Shown: one piece after another, positions 1-11,650 of the stretch
Layout of the letters: each line of letters begins with the position of its first letter
Numbering within the stretch: position 1 is the first letter of the stretch
Position numbers and translations under genes: made by a program
The notes under the pieces: model-generated
What the model was told of the DNA's origin: nothing
Database searches by the model: none
Seen by the model: only the letters and a program-made list of their open reading frames with translations
Origin: Lumbricus rubellus
Lineage: Eukaryota > Annelida > Clitellata > Crassiclitellata > Lumbricidae
Reading direction: 5' to 3'
DNA: 64,000 nucleotides
Assembly (NCBI GenBank): GCA_945859605.1
Contig: OX243814.1
Coordinates: forward strand, 38,421,630-38,485,629

Positions 1-690
1 TATATATATATATCATTACTAGCTTTATTACCCGACGTTGCCCGGGAAAGTTAAGTTTTTCATCTCCATCCAGGCCCCAGTCGCCTCTGCGAGACTGGGG
101 GTCACACCAAGCGCCCATACTGGGTGCCCGGCATTGTCCGATAAATCTTGGTTTTCACCACACCCCGCCGCACAACCGATCCTCCCACCCGCTCCACATC
201 CTTCACACCCATTCCACCCCACCCAGACCCTGCCCTCACCCCAACCCGATCTGCAAGCACCCTTTCCCTATCAACAGCATTCCATCCAACCCCGCTCAAC
301 CCCGTTCCATCCCGCCCCAGCAACACTTCCGCCCCGTCCCACCAGATTCCACTCGCTGCGAAACTTGGGTGTGCATTTAAAACGAACATAGGCCTACATA
401 CGGCGCCCGCCCACCCGTCTGCCAAATTCTCTTTTATTAGATTAATAGATTATTTAATAGATTATTAATAGATTTAATAGATTAGTGTAGTCATCTGCTT
501 CTTAACTATCACAAGTCATACTCTAATTAGCCATGGTCAGTTACTTTCGTTAAAGAATCTAGAAAATGTTGTCACGTGCTCTAGTTTAGTCATATTGTTC
601 AGGTCAGACTGATGAAAAAATAATGTAAACCAGGTGGGGCACATACGACGTTAGGCCCTATACCGTACGTGAGCCATGAAATTCGTTTAA
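1..690. other. Non-coding flank with C-rich low-complexity stretch
   Basis: The first bases are a short TA microsatellite. Bases 150-355 are very C-rich on the + strand with repeated CCCC/CACCCC runs, which makes open frames that look like proline-rich proteins in one frame and glycine-rich in the other. From about 430 there is a short AT repeat built on ATTAATAGATT. No exon or known repeat end is recognised here. Confidence 0.5.
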
Positions 691-2256
691 CCCATTTACC
701 GCCGCTATGAGAAATAGCCACCGTATCAAGCTGCAGCTGATAGTATATCATCAAAATGATGCCAATAGACTTCTGATAGTGCAATTTTATTTAAATTATT
801 TGTCGTGACCTGGTTTCAGGACGTTGCGTTTTCGCAACAACGGCAGGAAAGGTGAACATTATCTATGCATGTAAATGTGAATGTGACTATGTGTTTTCCA
901 GTATGTACGCCCACAGTTTCGTTGCTATTGACCTGAAACCTTGCACCTGAGCAGAGGGCAGCCAGGGCCATCCAGTGGAGGGCCTGTGTTTTACCCTCTC
1001 ACTGTTGGGGGGCTGTGGGCGGCAGGAAAATAACACAAATATCGTTGTTTCCACATATTCGACTTAGCTTCACATCTAATTCGAAGCTCACAGTTAGACC
1101 GAGTGCCCTCACGGCGACCTCGCCCCCACAAGGACACACCCCGCCCACCAGGGATGGGGTGGGCGCTGGGTTTCTGGGTGAACCAAAACTTTTACCTCGA
1201 AATTTCATGAGTATAGCCGGTTACTTCAGAAAAGAGGATGGAGACTCCGTGGAGTGGGAGCGAGTTAGGTGGCGACTGGTGAGGTGGGGTGTGGTGGGGT
1301 GGTGGCGGGGTGGGTGGGGGGTGGTGGCGAGGTTGGGATGGCGGTTGGTGTTAGTAGTCACAAGCCTAAATTTACTGGATAACACTGGGGGACACCAGAG
1401 CGGTGGATGCATGTTAGGGCGGGGCAGGCGTGAATGGGTAGGGGTGGGGCTGGATGGGATGGGTCTAGAATGGAGTGGGGTGGTGTGGAAAGAGCGTTAA
1501 ACTGGATGGGGTTGAGAGGGGGTAGTGGGTAGTGGGTAGTGGCAAGGGCGGGAAAGCCGAAGCTTTCCGAGCTGCGTCAGCGCCGGATACCCCATGGAGG
1601 TAGGGGCTGTCTGGATGCTGGTTGGGACACTCCGCCCCATACAGTTGGTGCTAATGGGGGCTGGTGGGGCGGAAACACAGAATTTCCTGGGAAACACCGA
1701 GTACCCCAGGCAGTTTTTATGCAAGCAATCTTAAGTTCAAATAAGGTTATATGAGTTACTACATGACATTGTATTGTAGCCTATACGTGCCATAATGCGT
1801 AAGCTTATGGCGTATTCCGCCGAAGTTGCGAAAACGCAACATAATTCGCATAGCGCATTCCGCCGATGATGCGAAAACGCAACATTAAAATTTCGCAGAT
1901 TACGGTTTCAGTATAGGCTTAGGCTACAATGAGATATAAATTTAATAAACAAAAGACGTTAAGTATTCACATTAGTATTCCAATCGGACAGCTTCACTTC
2001 TTGGAAAAATTGACGATTTATGAGAAAAAAAATTATTGAACAAAACCCCTAAACAGACACCGAAAATACGAAATTTTGACAAATTCCAAAAAATATAAAA
2101 TGACAGTAAATAATATTATATTTGGTAACATCATACTTATTAAACACCCATTAAGTAAGAAAAATGAATTTGTGCAGGTTTCTCTAGTTTTTAATTTTTC
2201 CACAATTTTTAAACAGTAGGCTACGTTGCGTTTTCGCAACGTTGGCGGTAAATGGG
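691..2256. mobile_element. piggyBac-type non-autonomous DNA transposon
   Basis: The ends are perfect 13-bp inverted repeats, CCCATTTACCGCC at 691-703 and its complement at 2244-2256, each flanked by TTAA (687-690 and 2257-2260). TTAA duplication plus ends starting CCC is the hallmark of the piggyBac superfamily. No transposase frame is visible in the 1.57 kb between, so it is non-autonomous. The interior holds a G-rich GGGGT-type low-complexity tract (about 1250-1680) and several copies of the self-complementary 16-mer GTTGCGTTTTCGCAAC near both ends (823-838, 1825-1840, 2225-2240, and an imperfect one near 1868-1883). Confidence 0.75.
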
Positions 2257-2835
2257 TTAAGCTTATATTCATTATTATTTTTCACATCCTCCTAAACTGA
2301 ACCTTTAAACTGTATTACGAATGAACAGAACAATCCAGAGCGAAAACTAGGATAGCAATGTAATAGAAAGAGAATAAAATAGCAGCTAGTATCGGGTGCA
2401 AATATGGAAAGATAAAGAGGTCAGGACGAGATAATATGCTATGCTAGTAAGAGAAAGAGAAAAATACGGGTAGAGACAGACGCTAAAACAGTGCATTTGC
2501 TAGCCAATAACTAATCTATAATTTCTATTTAAAAACCCAGATATTTGTCTTAATAAAACAAATGTGAAAGTTGTCTTTGTACATGTAAAACACCTCCAGC
2601 GTAGCCTACAATGTTAGATAGGCTATGTACGACGTTAAACGTTGTGAAAGTAATTGAAATAAAACGCGCCCACATCATGATAATTATTGCGCCTCAATCG
2701 TTGTCTTGCCTTCTCATATCGGGTTGACCTCCTGGAAGTTTTCCTGTAGTAGCGCAATATAAATCTTTATTTACAACAAAGATCACTTGTTGTGTAATGT
2801 TTCGTAGACGAACGTGCGGCAGAGCTGCTGGTTCA

Positions 2836-5800
2836 ATGGCGGACGTCATGCTAACAGTTATCATGTTTATTCCAGTCACATATGGTTTGATGGTAGGACC
2901 AAACAACACCGCTGTCTTAAGTGGTACTGCAATGAAAATAACATGCAATGCCAGTGCTGGAGACAAGGTCATCGGTTGGGGTTTTTATACGACCACTCAC
3001 AGATACTATTTATTGGAGAATGGATGTAATGCAGCTGTCAACGATTTAAAAGCAAGTGAGGACATGAATGGAGATAGCGTTGGAACTGGTAACACGTTGC
3101 CCACTCACGCAGGACTGTACGAGTGCTTAGTGAGCGAAGCAAGAGGATCTGAATCCAGCGTTCTAAGTAGAGCAAGCGCCTATCTTATCGTGCTTGGTAA
3201 GTAATGTATTTTGAATGTCAATTATTGCATACTCGCGTAGGCTACTAAACTCTTAATAGCACAGTGCCACAGTACATTTGAAGCTTAAAATCCAGCAACT
3301 TAGTTTATTGTCAGGTAAGCTTAGCCTATAATAGGCATACCAATAATTTCACATGATATTTTATGCAAGCATGGATAATTTCGAATGCAATTAATGGTGA
3401 ACCACACTATAATAGGCGAGAAATGACATCCTGTTCTCTAGATTTTTCATAAGCTTTTATGATGCGCTTTAAGCACAGTCGGGTCAAACTTTAGATCAAG
3501 AAGAATAGACCTATATCTTTCCGCGGAACTTTTCTATCAAAAACTAGCCTATTAATGAATAGGCCTATCGAAATAAAATCTTTCAAATGATTAGGCTGTA
3601 AACTAATCTCACTGTTCGAGGTTTCTGATCAAGTAACGTGTATAGCCTATGCGTTCAGCCTTTGTTTTTTCCCTGAAATATATTGCATTTTAATCTAGAC
3701 TACAGATTGATAGACTATGATGTATTTTCCCAGAGTCTAATCCAATTGGCAAGATAACAAAGAAGGAAAACAATAATGAAATAACGCTGGAATGTAGTGT
3801 TGTCTACTCCGGATTCTGGCCACCCACTGTGGAGTGGAGGTTCAGTGGAAAGACGGAAGACGATTCAACTTTGAAAAAAGGAAAGAATCGCGTAGTAGCA
3901 ACAATCAAAAAATGGCCTACTGCAGGCAAACTCAACTACTCCCAATATTCGTGTGTCACGTTTTTCCATGCAAGTAACAAACCTGAAAATTCGTCTGCCA
4001 GTAACGTGCCTTCCTTCAACTATACTTGGACACCGCGTAAGACAATTTCAAATGCATAGATCTATAATTGTTGTACCATGCAATGAAGGCCTAATGTGGA
4101 AGAGGTGTTTGCTCTATGGTCAATTGGTCATCTAACTGATCTAAACAATGCATACAAGGCTTCTTTTATAATCAATATCAGTCACTTCATTCGTATAGAT
4201 CAAGCATTGCATGACAGGGGTGTGGTGGACCACCACACCCCTATCATGGTGGTGTAGTGGGTATGTTCGCTGCCTCACAGCCGGTGGGGGTGGCAGGTTC
4301 GAATCCACCTCAAGTCGCCGCGTAGGGATCTTTGGCAAGCCCGTCGCTCGCAATTGCCCAGAGCTTCGGCGTGAAACTCCGATGCGGTGTCCGCGTTGCA
4401 GTCGGGAGCGCTACTGAGTAGAGAGTTTGAAAGAGCGAGAAATGCTATCTCAAGTGCACATACAAACACCTAAAACCACTATTGCAATACAAACATCCAA
4501 TAGGGATAGACTACATTAACTAGTGCTGCACACAACAACAGCGTCCTTAGCTATAATGTTCCAACGGAGATTTCTTAAACAGCAGGATATAACAACCCGC
4601 TAGATATTTTTAAAAAATGATTAGATCTATTGCGGTTCTTTAAGAGTAAGTTCAGCAGGACTGGGTGTATGCCTGCAAGACTGTCTTTAGAAGATTAGAA
4701 CAACTAGAAATCATACTGCTACAAGCAGCGTGTCAAAAGTAGGCCTAATTCTGAAGAGGACGTAACTACAATAGCCTATGTTTGTTAAGTTGTTAACGCC
4801 ATTATAAGAGCATACCTCGTGCGTTGCGAGAACTTACTGCGCTAAGTCAGTATAAAATTATTGCATGCAATGTTTAGAAGCTTGTAGCATGCTATTTAAT
4901 GTAGGCTAAGCATAAAACATTGATAATAATTAATTGCCATTTAAAGGTCACGTCGTGGAGACCAGACAATATCACGGGCGCAAAAGGAAACCACGAACGT
5001 TTGGTCCATTTTGACTCCAGATCAAGCATGGTGCACGCCTAACAGCATGCCAGGGCTGTTTTTAAGGAATTTTCAGAACTGCACAACTCCTTCTTCCCTT
5101 TCCCATCCTCCATGGTAAATTACTACCAATCGGTGGACAATGACCTTTTTGCTGGTTTTAACCGTACTGAAGTGCTTCTACAACTGCACAAATCCATTTA
5201 GAACCGCACATTTTGTGTGCAATTGCACGCTACAGAGGCCCCGCAGCATGCTCAGTGTTCACTTTCGCTGAACATTATTACTGGCGTTCAATTATTGCGT
5301 CCATGTAGCCTACATGTAGGCCTACTTCAAAGGTTCAGATTAAGAGAACATGGATAGTAAATGAATTTAATGATCACGGAATGTTTGCCATTGCTTACAA
5401 TTATTTATCTTGAATCGGCCTGACCAGTTTGAAGGTTGTAAGTAGCCTAAGGCAATAATGAAAGTAGTCGACTATAAAACAAATAAAGCACCATGTTCAC
5501 GATAATAATTATTATTAAGCTGATAATATTTTAAGCTTTTTGTTTTTCTATTTACAGACGAACCGCGAAATATTAAGATCAGTCCTCGAAAGGACATTTA
5601 CAATCATCCAGAACAGCTGCTGTGCTCAGCTGATGCCGTGCCTGAAGCGACGTACAGCTGGACAAATATGGGAAGTGGAAATATCATAAATGGTTCCAAT
5701 CTTGTCGTTCCACGGGTGGACGGACTGTACACATTTCAGTGCAAGGCAGATAACGGAGTCGGCAACGTTGCAACAGCAAACATTTCGTTTACTGCTGTTG

Positions 5801-5888
5801 TTGCTGCAGTCAGTGACAAAACTAACAACAGTCAAAGCAAGTGTGCATAATTAATTTCATTATTTTCATCATCATCGTCATCATCGTC

Positions 5889-5959
<71 letters not shown>

Positions 5960-7742
5960 TATCATCATCATCAATGTCCATTGTCCAATTGTCCATGGGT
6001 TCATCGCCCGTAGGGGGATTGATCATGCATGCCTAGTTGGATCATCGTGTGCCACTCGCATTGTTTTTGACTTATGTTGTAGAATCCAGCTTACGATAGA
6101 GAAATATATTATAATATGCAGAAACATATCTAGCATGTATGGTAAATAATTATGTCTTACGCTACTTTTGTCTAATAGTATAGTCTACCTACAAGAAACA
6201 AATCCTAAACTCTAGGCAAAAAGGGTAAGATGCTACGACAGTTTTTGTTAGGCCCTACCAGGAGATTGGAGGAAGCGGCCTTTGATCACATTCTTTTCTT
6301 GCAGCCTTTATAAATGTGAGGAAGATGATTTTGTTCAAACGCAGTCTGTCTGAATTTTAGCATTTGTAATCATCGTCTACGTCGCTGGAGTGCTCGGTGT
6401 AGCCATCCTTCTTCCACTCATAGCCATCTGCATTGGAAAACGACGCTGTGCACGAGGTAGCCTATAATTCAGCTATGATTGGAGAAAGTGACATAAAACT
6501 TCCCATCTAAATTCTGCCGGTATATTCTTAATCTGATAATATTTTAATAGCCTATATTGCAACTATGAGACATTAAACCAGGCTTAATTTGCCCAACGTC
6601 TTTGATGTTTTTTTCTCCTGTGCTTCCCTGAATAAATAGTTCTTCCGACGGAGTCTCATCTGATCATGTGACCCTTCAGCTATTTTCTCTTCTGACTTTG
6701 ATTGTTGCTATTTTGCAGGTCAATATTTTTTAAACAACCACGTATAGTAATATGACACAACAATTTATTCTTTCCCTTAAAAGGAAAAGATTTCCTAATA
6801 GGCCTACTGATTATGTTTGCGAATATGTATTTGCTAATCTGAGTTCTGAAATGACATATCGCGTTCTTCATTTTGTTTTTGTTCTACATAAGAGCCAAAC
6901 ACACCGTCACCAACTTCTCATGGTCAGGACGCTTCGTCAGCACGAAAAAGTAATTGGCGATTTTTTCTTCACTTGTCAATAAGCCTAAGTATATTATCTG
7001 TCTAAACTGGTGAAAATGGTTATACTTTCTCTTCCGACTCATCTGATTAAAGCAGATATTCTGACAGAAAAGTGTCTAAGTACTGCTAAAGTCTCTCATC
7101 ATGGTCTCAAAATAGGCTACGAGGCATTTGTTGCATTGCATTGACTTATGATGGGCCACTTTGCAATAATAAAGTATTAACCGTCAGCTCTGAACACTTG
7201 AGCGTTAAAGATTTGTTCAAGACAGATAATTATAAAGGAACCGTCTCTGAGGTAATCGGCACACTTTGATTGTCATGTCGATCATTCAATGCGAGCAGCA
7301 AATAGGCCTAATGCAATTTTACGTGTAGATTAAATGCATGTCCATACCCGTTAAACTGTTAACTGGCATGAGATGTAGGACTAGGTGTAGGGCCTACTGA
7401 TAAAGTTACCTTCATTTATCTTCAACCAGCGGGATTTAGGACACTAGAAATCTTGCATCATCAACGTGGTTAAAATATACATGTAGGTACCTTTAACTTT
7501 CAGTTAATATCTGAACGTTTTACAGTAGGAACTGTGCTCTATCTAAATTTTTTACAGGCAGGAATCCAAGAAAGCCTACTAGTCCAAGCGCAGAACCGTC
7601 TGACGCGAAAGTAGAATATGATGACGTTATCACCCCGTGGTCAGACACATCACGAAGATACATGGCACTGGCATCACGTGAGAACATACCGGCGTCGGAC
7701 TACACCGAGATGCAAATCGAAAAGGAGACAACTCAAATCTAA
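2836..7742 (+). CDS. Gene A: three-Ig-domain type I receptor with ITIM/ITAM-like tail
   Basis: Spliced exons: 2836-3196 (signal plus V-like Ig), 3734-4036 (Ig 2), 5558-5812 (Ig 3), 6361-6456 (transmembrane), 7558-7742 (tail, TAA). All joins are phase 1 and the sum is 1200 nt (399 aa). Domain 1 has the ITC..W..AGLYEC core and ends LIVLG; domain 2 has LEC..W..YSC and ends FNYTWTP; domain 3 has CSADAVP..YSW..YTFQCKADN. The helix FVIIVYVAGVLGVAILLPLI is followed by KRRC. The tail has VEYDDV (matches the ITIM consensus V-x-Y-x-x-V), YMAL and YTEM, with the tyrosines exactly 14 residues apart. The donor at 5813 (GTGACA) is weak. The start is uncertain: the ATG at 2836 opens a good signal peptide (MADVMLTVIMFIPVTYG), but the acceptor-like TTCCAG at 2870-2875 fits the phase and length of the paralogues' V exons, so a separate first exon (for example 2677-2722, weak donor) is possible. 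Confidence 0.8.
4216..4242. repeat. 27-bp palindrome beside SINE
   Basis: AGGGGTGTGGTGG, one A, then its exact complement. It lies in intron 2 of gene A directly 5' of the SINE head, so it may have formed when that repeat inserted. Confidence 0.7.
4243..4460 (+). repeat. tRNA-derived SINE, full-length copy in gene A intron
   Basis: The head has a box A-like TGGTGGTGTAGTGGGTATG and a perfect pol III box B GGTTCGAATCC at 4296-4306. The body carries the family core 'CGGCGTGAAACTCCGATGC' and 'GTCGGGAGCGC..CTGAGTAGAGAG'. The same core recurs at 15.8, 22.4, 24.75 and 43.96 kb, all in + orientation. It sits in the large intron between Ig exons 2 and 3 of gene A. Confidence 0.75.
5868..5980. repeat. 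(ATC)n microsatellite
   Basis: About 110 bp of near-pure CAT/ATC repeat in the intron between the third Ig exon and the transmembrane exon of gene A. It produces poly-Ile, poly-Met and poly-Asp open frames that are not genes. Confidence 0.95.
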
Positions 7743-8723
7743 AATTATTGCTTAATTGTTAGGAGAAAAGACATTTCAGGTGAAGGATGTGACATCCACG
7801 AACAAAACATATAGGTCTATGTATGGAGCTTAGGCTATAAAGCATTCGCGTCATCCACGTTATAATTATATGGATATAGACCTACATGTTAAATCCAATT
7901 TTTTTTATTCATCTTGTAATTGCGATTCTATATTATATGCGATTAAAATATTCAAGACACCCACCAATTATTTTTCACGCACCCATGATTTGGGTAGGCT
8001 ATATTGTGCCGATATAGTAGGCCTACTGCAAATTGTCTTACTAAGTCAACACTGGAGAAATACATGTAGGGTATAATTCACCCATTAGCCTATGTTTTCT
8101 TTCCTTTCCTCTTGCCTAGAATCTTGTTCTATGCTTCAACTAAATGGGTCTTCAGAATGTGTTCTTCCTATTTCAGCATAGTGTTTTTACTTGCAAGATA
8201 GCGTGTGCACTGTGCAGTGTGCACTACATTGTTATCGAAATGAATCTTGGGTCTTCATTGTTTGAAAAAGTAGGTAGGCTACAGTAACTGACAAGTTTCA
8301 CATTCAAATAGACTTTAGCAAATTATTCACAAATTGTGTTGACTGTTGACCAACAATAAAATGATCATCCATCTTTGACGGATATGCTCTGCACACAATT
8401 ACCAACTTAGCAAGTTTTTTCAGCAAAAAGGAAAAGAAATATGCAGTGGCAGCAGTGCAATGGCTTTCGAGGCTGCATGCTTATAGAGTATAGACTATAA
8501 TAAAATTCAGGTTTTATAATCATATTTTGTTCATGTATTCAAGACCATAATTTTAATATATCAAATCCTCATTAAATTTACCCAATCCTGGAGATGAGCG
8601 CCTCACCAACGGGCCTTCGGCCCTGGGATGTCTTTGCTTTACTTCACTTTAGGCCTACATGTAATATTATAGGCCTACGTGCTGTTTAGAGGAAGATGGA
8701 GACGCCATGTTGACTGTTGAGAC
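7743..8723. other. 3' flank of gene A
   Basis: AT-rich sequence with frequent TAGGCCTA-type motifs and no further exon. A likely 3' UTR occupies its first part. Confidence 0.4.
8355..8360 (+). terminator. Possible poly(A) signal of gene A
   Basis: AATAAA about 610 bases after the gene A stop codon, ahead of the first intergenic transposon. Spacing is plausible; no transcript evidence. Confidence 0.35.
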
Positions 8724-9147
8724 CATAGTTCGATGCGTACGCGTACCTTATATAAGGTACGCGTATAATACGTGCGTACCTTTCAAATAATAAAATACGC
8801 GTACCATACGCGTATTTTATTTCTGAGTATTATTTTATGTCAGTGTTTTGACGCTTCACCGATATTAACGTATTTACGTTATCATAAAAGTTTTTTGTAA
8901 GTTACCTGTTATTGATATTTAGCAATTTTAGCCTATATCAAGTGACCAAAGTAGTTTAAGTAGTTTTTTGTGCATTTTAATAAAAACTTCGTGATAGCAC
9001 CATATGCACAAAAGCACAGTGACTTATAGCATGTGCCACGGTTAAGTGTTGTACCGTACCTTTTACGTACCCTTCAATAAGGTACGTTAAAATACGTACG
9101 TACCTTTCAAATAATATAATACGTACCATACGTACCCTCGAACTATG
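8724..9147. mobile_element. hAT-type MITE (CATAGTTCGA ends)
   Basis: Terminal inverted repeats CATAGTTCGA..TCGAACTATG are flanked by an exact 8-bp duplication GTTGAGAC (8716-8723 and 9148-9155). Subterminal parts are inverted stretches rich in TACGCGTACC/GGTACGT palindromes. An 8-bp duplication is typical of the hAT superfamily. No transposase is encoded. Confidence 0.75.
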
Positions 9148-9155
9148 GTTGAGAC

Positions 9156-10458
9156 CACATTGTTGCCGCACGCCTGACGGAGGAGAGACCAAGAAGATCT
9201 GCCATAAATCAGAGGCCTAGTTTTGTTTTCTGTTTCACTGTGTGCATACCACTATTTCTATATTCTACTTACGCAATAGGCAATTTCATGAGCTTCATTC
9301 AAATGAATACATGAAAGTTTAGTACTGCGATAAACCAGTCTAAAATTGATGAATGATAGATAGGGCTATGCATGATAATCATTTTAATAATGGTTCGTAC
9401 ACATTATTTTGATCACTACAGTACTGTTTAGGTCTGTTCGCTAGAACATTATCAAGTAAACATGTTGACGAGGAAGTGTCTGAAACGCATTGACCAGCAG
9501 AATGATAATATCTCAGATATTTGCATCAAATAAAACGCCAATTTTAACCAAATCAAATTTTATGAGCGACTTTTATTAGTCATGGTTTTGATTGAGGAAA
9601 TAATCAAATTCAAGATCATCAAGCCATCGTTGGTCGTTCATCTTCAGTTCAAATCATGTGCAATCGTGCATGCGATGGCAGATTGCCGATTCTGCTCAGG
9701 CAGGTCACCTTGATTCATACAACGTAGGGATTTTCTGGTCCCTTGTTGCCGTGTGTTAGCAAGAATAGAGCCTACATGTGATTTGTGCATTTTTTAACGA
9801 TGGTCCATCCATTTTGATCAATTTTCCAGTTAACAAACGAGCTGTCCTTCAAACTCTGCTGAAGTTGCTTTTTCTTTGATGAATTCATCTCTTCAGATGC
9901 ATAGACCTATCTAATTGCATATTCCTGGCGCTTTCGAGGGGTTAAGAAGAAACACTTTAGAAAGCCCCAAATCATGCATTTTCGATTTAATCTTCGAGAC
10001 TCTTGCACTTGAATCGGGGCTTAATAGATCTTCCAAATTAATGAATGAATTGACCACCGACTGACGTTGTACATGTATATGCATGGTCTATTAAGGTAGC
10101 AGGGCTACTGTAGCAATCAGCAGACTATATGCCTACATAACATTATAGAATTCATTCAATCGACTGTTGATACACGTGTAGCTTGCTTTCTGAAAATCAA
10201 AAGGCATTATTTTTCTGAGACGCGACAAGAAACTTCTTAACATTGTAAAGACGAGTGTTAGGCCTATATTGTAGACCTATGTGTAAGCTTAGGCTATAGC
10301 CTACTAAAGCGACTTTAAAAACCACTGCAGCTTATGACTAAAGTGAAAACGCGAAGAAAAGCAAAAAAGGGCCTGCATATGCCTATCCTAGCCTACTATC
10401 CATAATAATTATACAAAAAGCGACCAGGCTTCTGTAGTTTAAGCTTAGTAAACAAAAC
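9156..10458. other. Intergenic, nothing recognised
   Basis: About 1.3 kb between two MITEs. It is AT-rich with scattered AGGCCTA motifs. No exon with family features, RNA gene or transposon end was found. Confidence 0.4.
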
Positions 10459-11076
10459 CAGTGTTGTACAGTAACGAAGTAAAAGTAACGCGTTACTGTA
10501 CTTAAGTAAAAGTTTGAGTACTTTCACATGTAACGAAGTATCGAAAAAATGAAATACTTTTACTTTCAACGAAGTAAAATTTTATCCATATTTCAGTACT
10601 TTTACTTCGTTACAATTTATGCGACACTCGTTACAATGTTCGTTACTTCAAAGCGCTAATTAGCATTTAGTTACGCTAAGCTAAAACAGCTGATTCAAAT
10701 TTGCATGCCTAAAAATAGATTTTCGATGGGTGGTGCACGCTGGATGCACTGCCATTTCTGCAACAGAACGACTCTTCAGCTGTGCATTGTGCTAACAATG
10801 AATCGGAAGCGTGCGTAGCTGCGTAGTAGACTCAACGATAAGTGCCATATTTCGAGAATTTAGTATTTTTTAAGGTTAATAATCGATTGAGTTAAACTTA
10901 TAGAAAGACTCGGTACTTTTACTTTTTACTTAAAAAGTATTATTTGAAGGGGCTACTTTTTACTTTTACTTAAGTAAAATTTATGATGAGTACTTTTACT
11001 TTTATTTAAGTAATTAAAATCCATTTTACTTTTACTTTTACTTAAGTACATTTGCCCGATACTTTCAACAACACTG
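10459..11076. mobile_element. hAT-type MITE (CAGTGTTG ends, ACTTAAGTA-rich)
   Basis: Starts CAGTGTTGTACAGTAACG and ends CAACAACACTG, flanked by an exact 8-bp duplication AACAAAAC (10451-10458 and 11077-11084). The interior repeats 'TACTTTTACTT' and 'ACTTAAGTA', a pattern seen in widespread animal hAT MITEs. Non-coding. Confidence 0.85.
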
Positions 11077-11084
11077 AACAAAAC

Positions 11085-11650
11085 TAATCTAATGGTTGAG
11101 AGCTACACAATGACCGTTAAGTAGACTAATTCGAGCATCTACATTCTACAGTCTAAGCTACATGTAGTAGGCATGTTTATTCATTTATGATGATTGATCA
11201 AAAATAAATAAGTACTTTAATGTTTAAGTTCTTAATCGATGCAAAGGGTTATGCAATATGCATGACTATAGGCCTATATCAAAAACAAATTTCAATTCGA
11301 GATCCGAAGCATAACTCGTCACGTAGGCCTATTAAAATTGCAAGCGCTGCGCAACGTCGGAAAAGGAGGTTCATAACTCATGAGGTTTTAATTCTTCCTG
11401 GTCTGCGAAGCGCTTGATGGTATTTATTTGAGTGTATTTATAAAACAAGCGCTAGATGTCAGCCTGATTGAATAGAGAGTTTCGATTGCTAATTGAATAG
11501 AGAGTTTCGATTGCATGTAAATTATATAATATTATAATAGATAGGATTTACACTTGAATTGGTTAGAAATCGACTGCTGCGATTTGAATTTGATTTTTTT
11601 AAATTATAAGATGTGCTAAATCTACGATTGTCGATTGAAATAATCTGAAA
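11085..11650. other. Upstream region of gene B
   Basis: AT-rich intergenic DNA with a short direct repeat (TTGAATAGAGAGTTTCGATTG twice near 11470-11513, given here as a 20-base unit AATAGAGAGTTTCGATTG). The promoter of gene B should lie here; no clear TATA box or initiator can be chosen. Confidence 0.4.

Noticed and set aside
1015..1500. 161-residue Trp/Gly-rich frame
   Set aside because: G-rich low-complexity DNA inside the piggyBac-type element; no domain, both strands open.
5822..6149. Long frames of Met, Asp or Ile around the ATC repeat
   Set aside because: Microsatellite translated in several frames on both strands; no exon features.
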